Shown here: positions 60,637 to 64,000 of the stretch, piece after piece
Numbering within the stretch: the first letter of the stretch is position 1
How the letters are laid out: each line of letters opens with the position of its first letter
DNA from: Myxococcales bacterium
Lineage (GTDB): Bacteria; Myxococcota_A; Polyangia; Haliangiales; Haliangiaceae
Reading direction: 5' to 3'
Assembly (NCBI GenBank): GCA_947483555.1
Contig: CANKMW010000046.1
Coordinates: 1-64,000 of the forward strand
Length of the DNA stretch: 64,000 bases
Program-made: the position numbers and the translations under genes
The notes under the pieces: generated by a model
Databases searched by the model: none
Seen by the model: the letters and a program-made list of their open reading frames with translations, nothing else
Told to the model about the DNA's origin: nothing

Positions 60637-61668
60637 ATGCGTTGTCCGACCTGTGGCGGCGAGAATGCCGATGGCGCGAAGTTCTGCGGCGGGTGCGGGC
60701 AGCGCATGGCGGCCGGGCCACCCACGCTTCCGCCCGAGATCACGACCCCGACCCGAGCCATCAAGACCCGGCCACCGCCGGCTGGCATGAGTCTGGGTGA
60801 ATCACTGCCGGTGCCCGTGGCTGGTGGGGCGCGGATGGCCAAGATGTTGCTCGTCGTGACGCTGGACGTCGGGCTGGTCGTGGCGGGTATCGTGCTCATG
60901 ACCGGGGGGGCGGGCGGCGGCGCGGCGCAGGCCGGCGGTGGCGCAACCCCGACCAGCATGAGCGACGCCGGGCCGCCGACGGGGAGCGAAGCCGGATCCG
61001 GACCGGGAACCGGGGCCGGACCTCGCACCGGGTTCGGATCCGGACCGAGCGCGGGCACGGGCACGGGCACGGGCACGGGCACGGGCACGGGCACGGGCAC
61101 GGGCACGGGCACGGACACGGGCACGGGCACGGGCACCGGTTTGGAGGACGATCCGATCGGTGCGGCGGCGGCAGCAGCTGCCGCGGCGGCCGCTGCGGGC
61201 ACGGCGACCGACGCGGGTACGGCAACCGACACCGGCCTGGTCACGTTGCCGGCCGCCGATGCCGCCGCCGTTCCGGAGCGAGAGACCGACGCCGCCGACC
61301 CGACACCCGCCGACGCCGCCGCGGCCGCCCCCGATCCCGACGCCGCCGCGGCCGCCTCCGCCGGCGAGCTCGCCAGCCACCTCGCCCGCCTGGTGGTGCA
61401 GGCGAGCGGCAAGATGGACCGTTGCTACCAGAACGCGACCAAGGCCTTGCCCGCCGATCAGCCCCTGACCGGTGAGGTGGACATCGGCCTGGCCGTGATG
61501 CCTACTGGTGCGGTTCAGAACGTGCGCGTCACTCGCAACACCACCGGTTCGAACGACCTCGGCGGCTGCATCCTGGCCGCCGCTTCGGCGTGGAGCTTCC
61601 CGCCCCACGGCGAGAGCGATCCGGTGGAGTTCGTGCACGTCTTCCGCTTCGGTCCCCGTTCCCAATGA
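60637..61668 (+). CDS. Zinc-ribbon membrane protein with AgmX/PglI-type C-terminal domain
   Basis: 343 aa. It begins with a zinc ribbon (CPTCGGENADGAKFCGGCG), has one membrane helix (about 68-92), then a Gly/Thr-rich stretch from a GGCACG-type repeat, then Ala/Asp/Pro-rich linker. The C-terminal 90 residues (KMDRCYQNATKALPADQPLT, GEVDIGLAVMPTGAVQNVRV, LGGCILAAASAWSFP) match the AgmX/PglI C-terminal domain of myxobacterial gliding and envelope proteins. The two Cys there could pair. ATGA-coupled to the double receiver gene downstream. Confidence 0.85.
   Translation: MRCPTCGGENADGAKFCGGCGQRMAAGPPTLPPEITTPTRAIKTRPPPAGMSLGESLPVPVAGGARMAKMLLVVTLDVGLVVAGIVLMTGGAGGGAAQAGGGATPTSMSDAGPPTGSEAGSGPGTGAGPRTGFGSGPSAGTGTGTGTGTGTGTGTGTGTDTGTGTGTGLEDDPIGAAAAAAAAAAAAGTATDAGTATDTGLVTLPAADAAAVPERETDAADPTPADAAAAAPDPDAAAAASAGELASHLARLVVQASGKMDRCYQNATKALPADQPLTGEVDIGLAVMPTGAVQNVRVTRNTTGSNDLGGCILAAASAWSFPPHGESDPVEFVHVFRFGPRSQ
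61054..61137 (+). repeat. GGCACG hexamer repeat encoding Gly-Thr
   Basis: About 14 units of GGCACG with one GGACAC variant, in frame, encode (GT)n in the zinc-ribbon AgmX-C protein. Repeat number can vary without frameshift. Confidence 0.9.
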
Positions 61669-62723
61669 CCATGCGCAACGAGAGCCTGGCTGCACGGATC
61701 CCCGGTATGGCCCGCGAGCTGGTGGGCGCGGAGGTGCTCGTCATCGATCAGGACGACAACGTGCAGAAGGGGATGACCCAGCTGCTCGGTGCGGCCAGTC
61801 TGCATGTCACCGGCGTGAAGGATCCCGAGGCCGCGCTGGCGGCGGTCGATCGCCAGTTCTTCTCGGTGGTGCTGGTCGATCTGGACACGCCGGCGCCCGG
61901 CGCCGGCCTCGAGACCGTGCGCCAGGTCAAGGCGGCGACGCCGACGTCGATGGTCATCGCGTTGACGCCGCGGCGCTCGTTCGAGGACGCGGTCGCGGCG
62001 GTCCGCGCCGGCGCCATCGATCTCATCCTCAAGGCGCCCGACTCGGTGGCCTACCTCAAGGATCGGGTGCTCGACGCCGCCGGCCGCTCGGTGGGCAAGC
62101 GCGAGGTCGACTCGGTCCTCGGCGAGGTGCGCGCCGTCCAGGACGACTTCCTGCAGAAGTTCATGGACGCCGAACGACGCGCGCTCGACCTCACCGATCG
62201 GCTCGCCGGCAAGGATCCGGCGGCGCGCTCGATGGACATCGAGAACTTCGCGGTGCTGGTCGTCGACGAGGTCGATTCGATGGTCGAGGAGATCACGGCC
62301 GCGGCACCGGCCGGCTTCACGTTCATCCACGCCACCAGCGGTGGCGAAGCGCTCGACCGCATGTCGAGCGGACGCTTCCACTACGCGCTGGTCTCCGACG
62401 ATCTCCACGATCTACCGGCGTCGATGGTGACCTCGACGATCCGCGCCCAGAGCGGCGACACCGTCGTGTTCGTGTTCCGTGGCCCTGGCCCTGGTGGCTA
62501 CGTCAACCTGCTCGAGACCATGGGCCAGCGCGCGATCCTGACCCCGTTCGAGGACGCCAAGCAGCTGGTCGCCCGCCTCGACGAGTTCGCCGACGCGTTC
62601 CGGGCCCGGGCCCGCGAGCGCCGCTACACCCAGAACTTCCGCGAGAAGCACTACGACTTCCTGCGCCGTTACGTCGAGCTCAAGACCAAGATCGATCGGG
62701 CGCTGGGCGACGGTCCGGGCTGA
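61665..62723 (+). CDS. Protein with two receiver-like domains
   Basis: 352 aa from the ATG at 61665, overlapping the previous stop. The first domain (about 22-145) resembles a receiver: EVLVIDQDDNVQKGMTQLLG, VVLVDLDTP with a candidate phospho-Asp, ALTPRRSF. The Lys is in LILKAPDS. The second (about 200-330) has the same fold pattern (FAVLVVDEVDSMVEEITAAA) but the acidic pocket is weaker. A helical end follows. It has no output domain, so it may act as a phosphorelay or scaffold. Coupled to the AgmX-C gene. Confidence 0.75.
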   Translation: MTMRNESLAARIPGMARELVGAEVLVIDQDDNVQKGMTQLLGAASLHVTGVKDPEAALAAVDRQFFSVVLVDLDTPAPGAGLETVRQVKAATPTSMVIALTPRRSFEDAVAAVRAGAIDLILKAPDSVAYLKDRVLDAAGRSVGKREVDSVLGEVRAVQDDFLQKFMDAERRALDLTDRLAGKDPAARSMDIENFAVLVVDEVDSMVEEITAAAPAGFTFIHATSGGEALDRMSSGRFHYALVSDDLHDLPASMVTSTIRAQSGDTVVFVFRGPGPGGYVNLLETMGQRAILTPFEDAKQLVARLDEFADAFRARARERRYTQNFREKHYDFLRRYVELKTKIDRALGDGPG

Positions 62724-62726
62724 CCG

Positions 62727-63977
<1,251 letters not shown>

Positions 63978-64000
63978 GGCGAGCAGCATATCTCGTGAAC

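Overview
The window reads as chromosome of a very GC-rich member of the Myxococcota (myxobacteria in the wide sense, possibly near Haliangium or Kofleria). Reasons seen in the sequence: strong GC bias with long shadow ORFs on both strands; two C-terminal tails of the MYXO-CTERM type (56620-57579, and an interrupted one at 10392-10763); a Hanks-type Ser/Thr kinase, a DUF4388 protein, a PilZ-like protein and an AgmX/PglI-type C-terminal domain; many short lipoproteins; and an alternative complex III plus caa3 oxidase cluster. No rRNA, tRNA, CRISPR array or intact mobile element was seen. The only mobile-element trace is a possible transposase tail near 13.5 kb.

Layout. 0.1-10.3 kb: pbpC and an alpha-2-macroglobulin lipoprotein gene form a minus-strand operon, divergent from a VIT/vWA secreted protein. 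10.4-14.0 kb: a broken MYXO-CTERM gene, a LuxR-type regulator followed by a hybrid histidine kinase, a decayed HNH/RuvA-C fragment and a small hypothetical gene. 14.4-28.3 kb: one tightly packed plus-strand operon of 11 genes carrying the whole terminal respiratory chain from quinol to oxygen (ActA, ActB, ActC, fused ActD-ActE, ActF, a Pro-rich membrane protein, a Sco copper chaperone and caa3 oxidase subunits II, I, III and IV). 28.3-31.7 kb: minus-strand ECF sigma factor with a FecR-like partner, and a 2,4-dienoyl-CoA reductase-like SDR coupled to a single-HKD protein. 31.8-38.6 kb: a secreted protein, an anti-sigma-like membrane protein, a PLP enzyme, an Fe(II)-trafficking protein and a large PHP-type lipoprotein. 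38.8-44.1 kb: ExbB/TolQ and ExbD/TolR, a set of small lipoproteins and a Ser/Thr kinase. 44.1-48.8 kb: an FHA-GAF-AAA+ enhancer-binding protein divergent from a DUF4388 protein with very long Ala/Lys/Glu repeats. 48.9-56.6 kb: a lipoprotein, pyrE, glutamate-cysteine ligase, a PilZ-like protein and alaS. 56.6-64 kb: a MYXO-CTERM trypsin-like protease, a beta-barrel-like protein with an acidic linker, pilT, an AgmX-C protein coupled to a double receiver protein, and glyA.

Recurring themes. First, hexanucleotide repeats related to GGTTTC/GGCGAC occur at 1-120, 43785-43885, 48770-48870 and 52545-52712, in both intergenic and coding positions, and other simple repeats build protein linkers and even a signal peptide. 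Second, many neighbouring genes are translationally coupled by ATGA or GTGA overlaps, so cotranscription is likely. Third, the most unusual objects are the ActD-ActE fusion, the roughly 190-residue 8-cysteine insertion in oxidase subunit III, the SDR/HKD pair, the family of short lipoproteins sharing one repeated Cys module, and the AAA+ activator with GAFTSA in place of GAFTGA. All functional statements come from reading the sequence; no database search was run.
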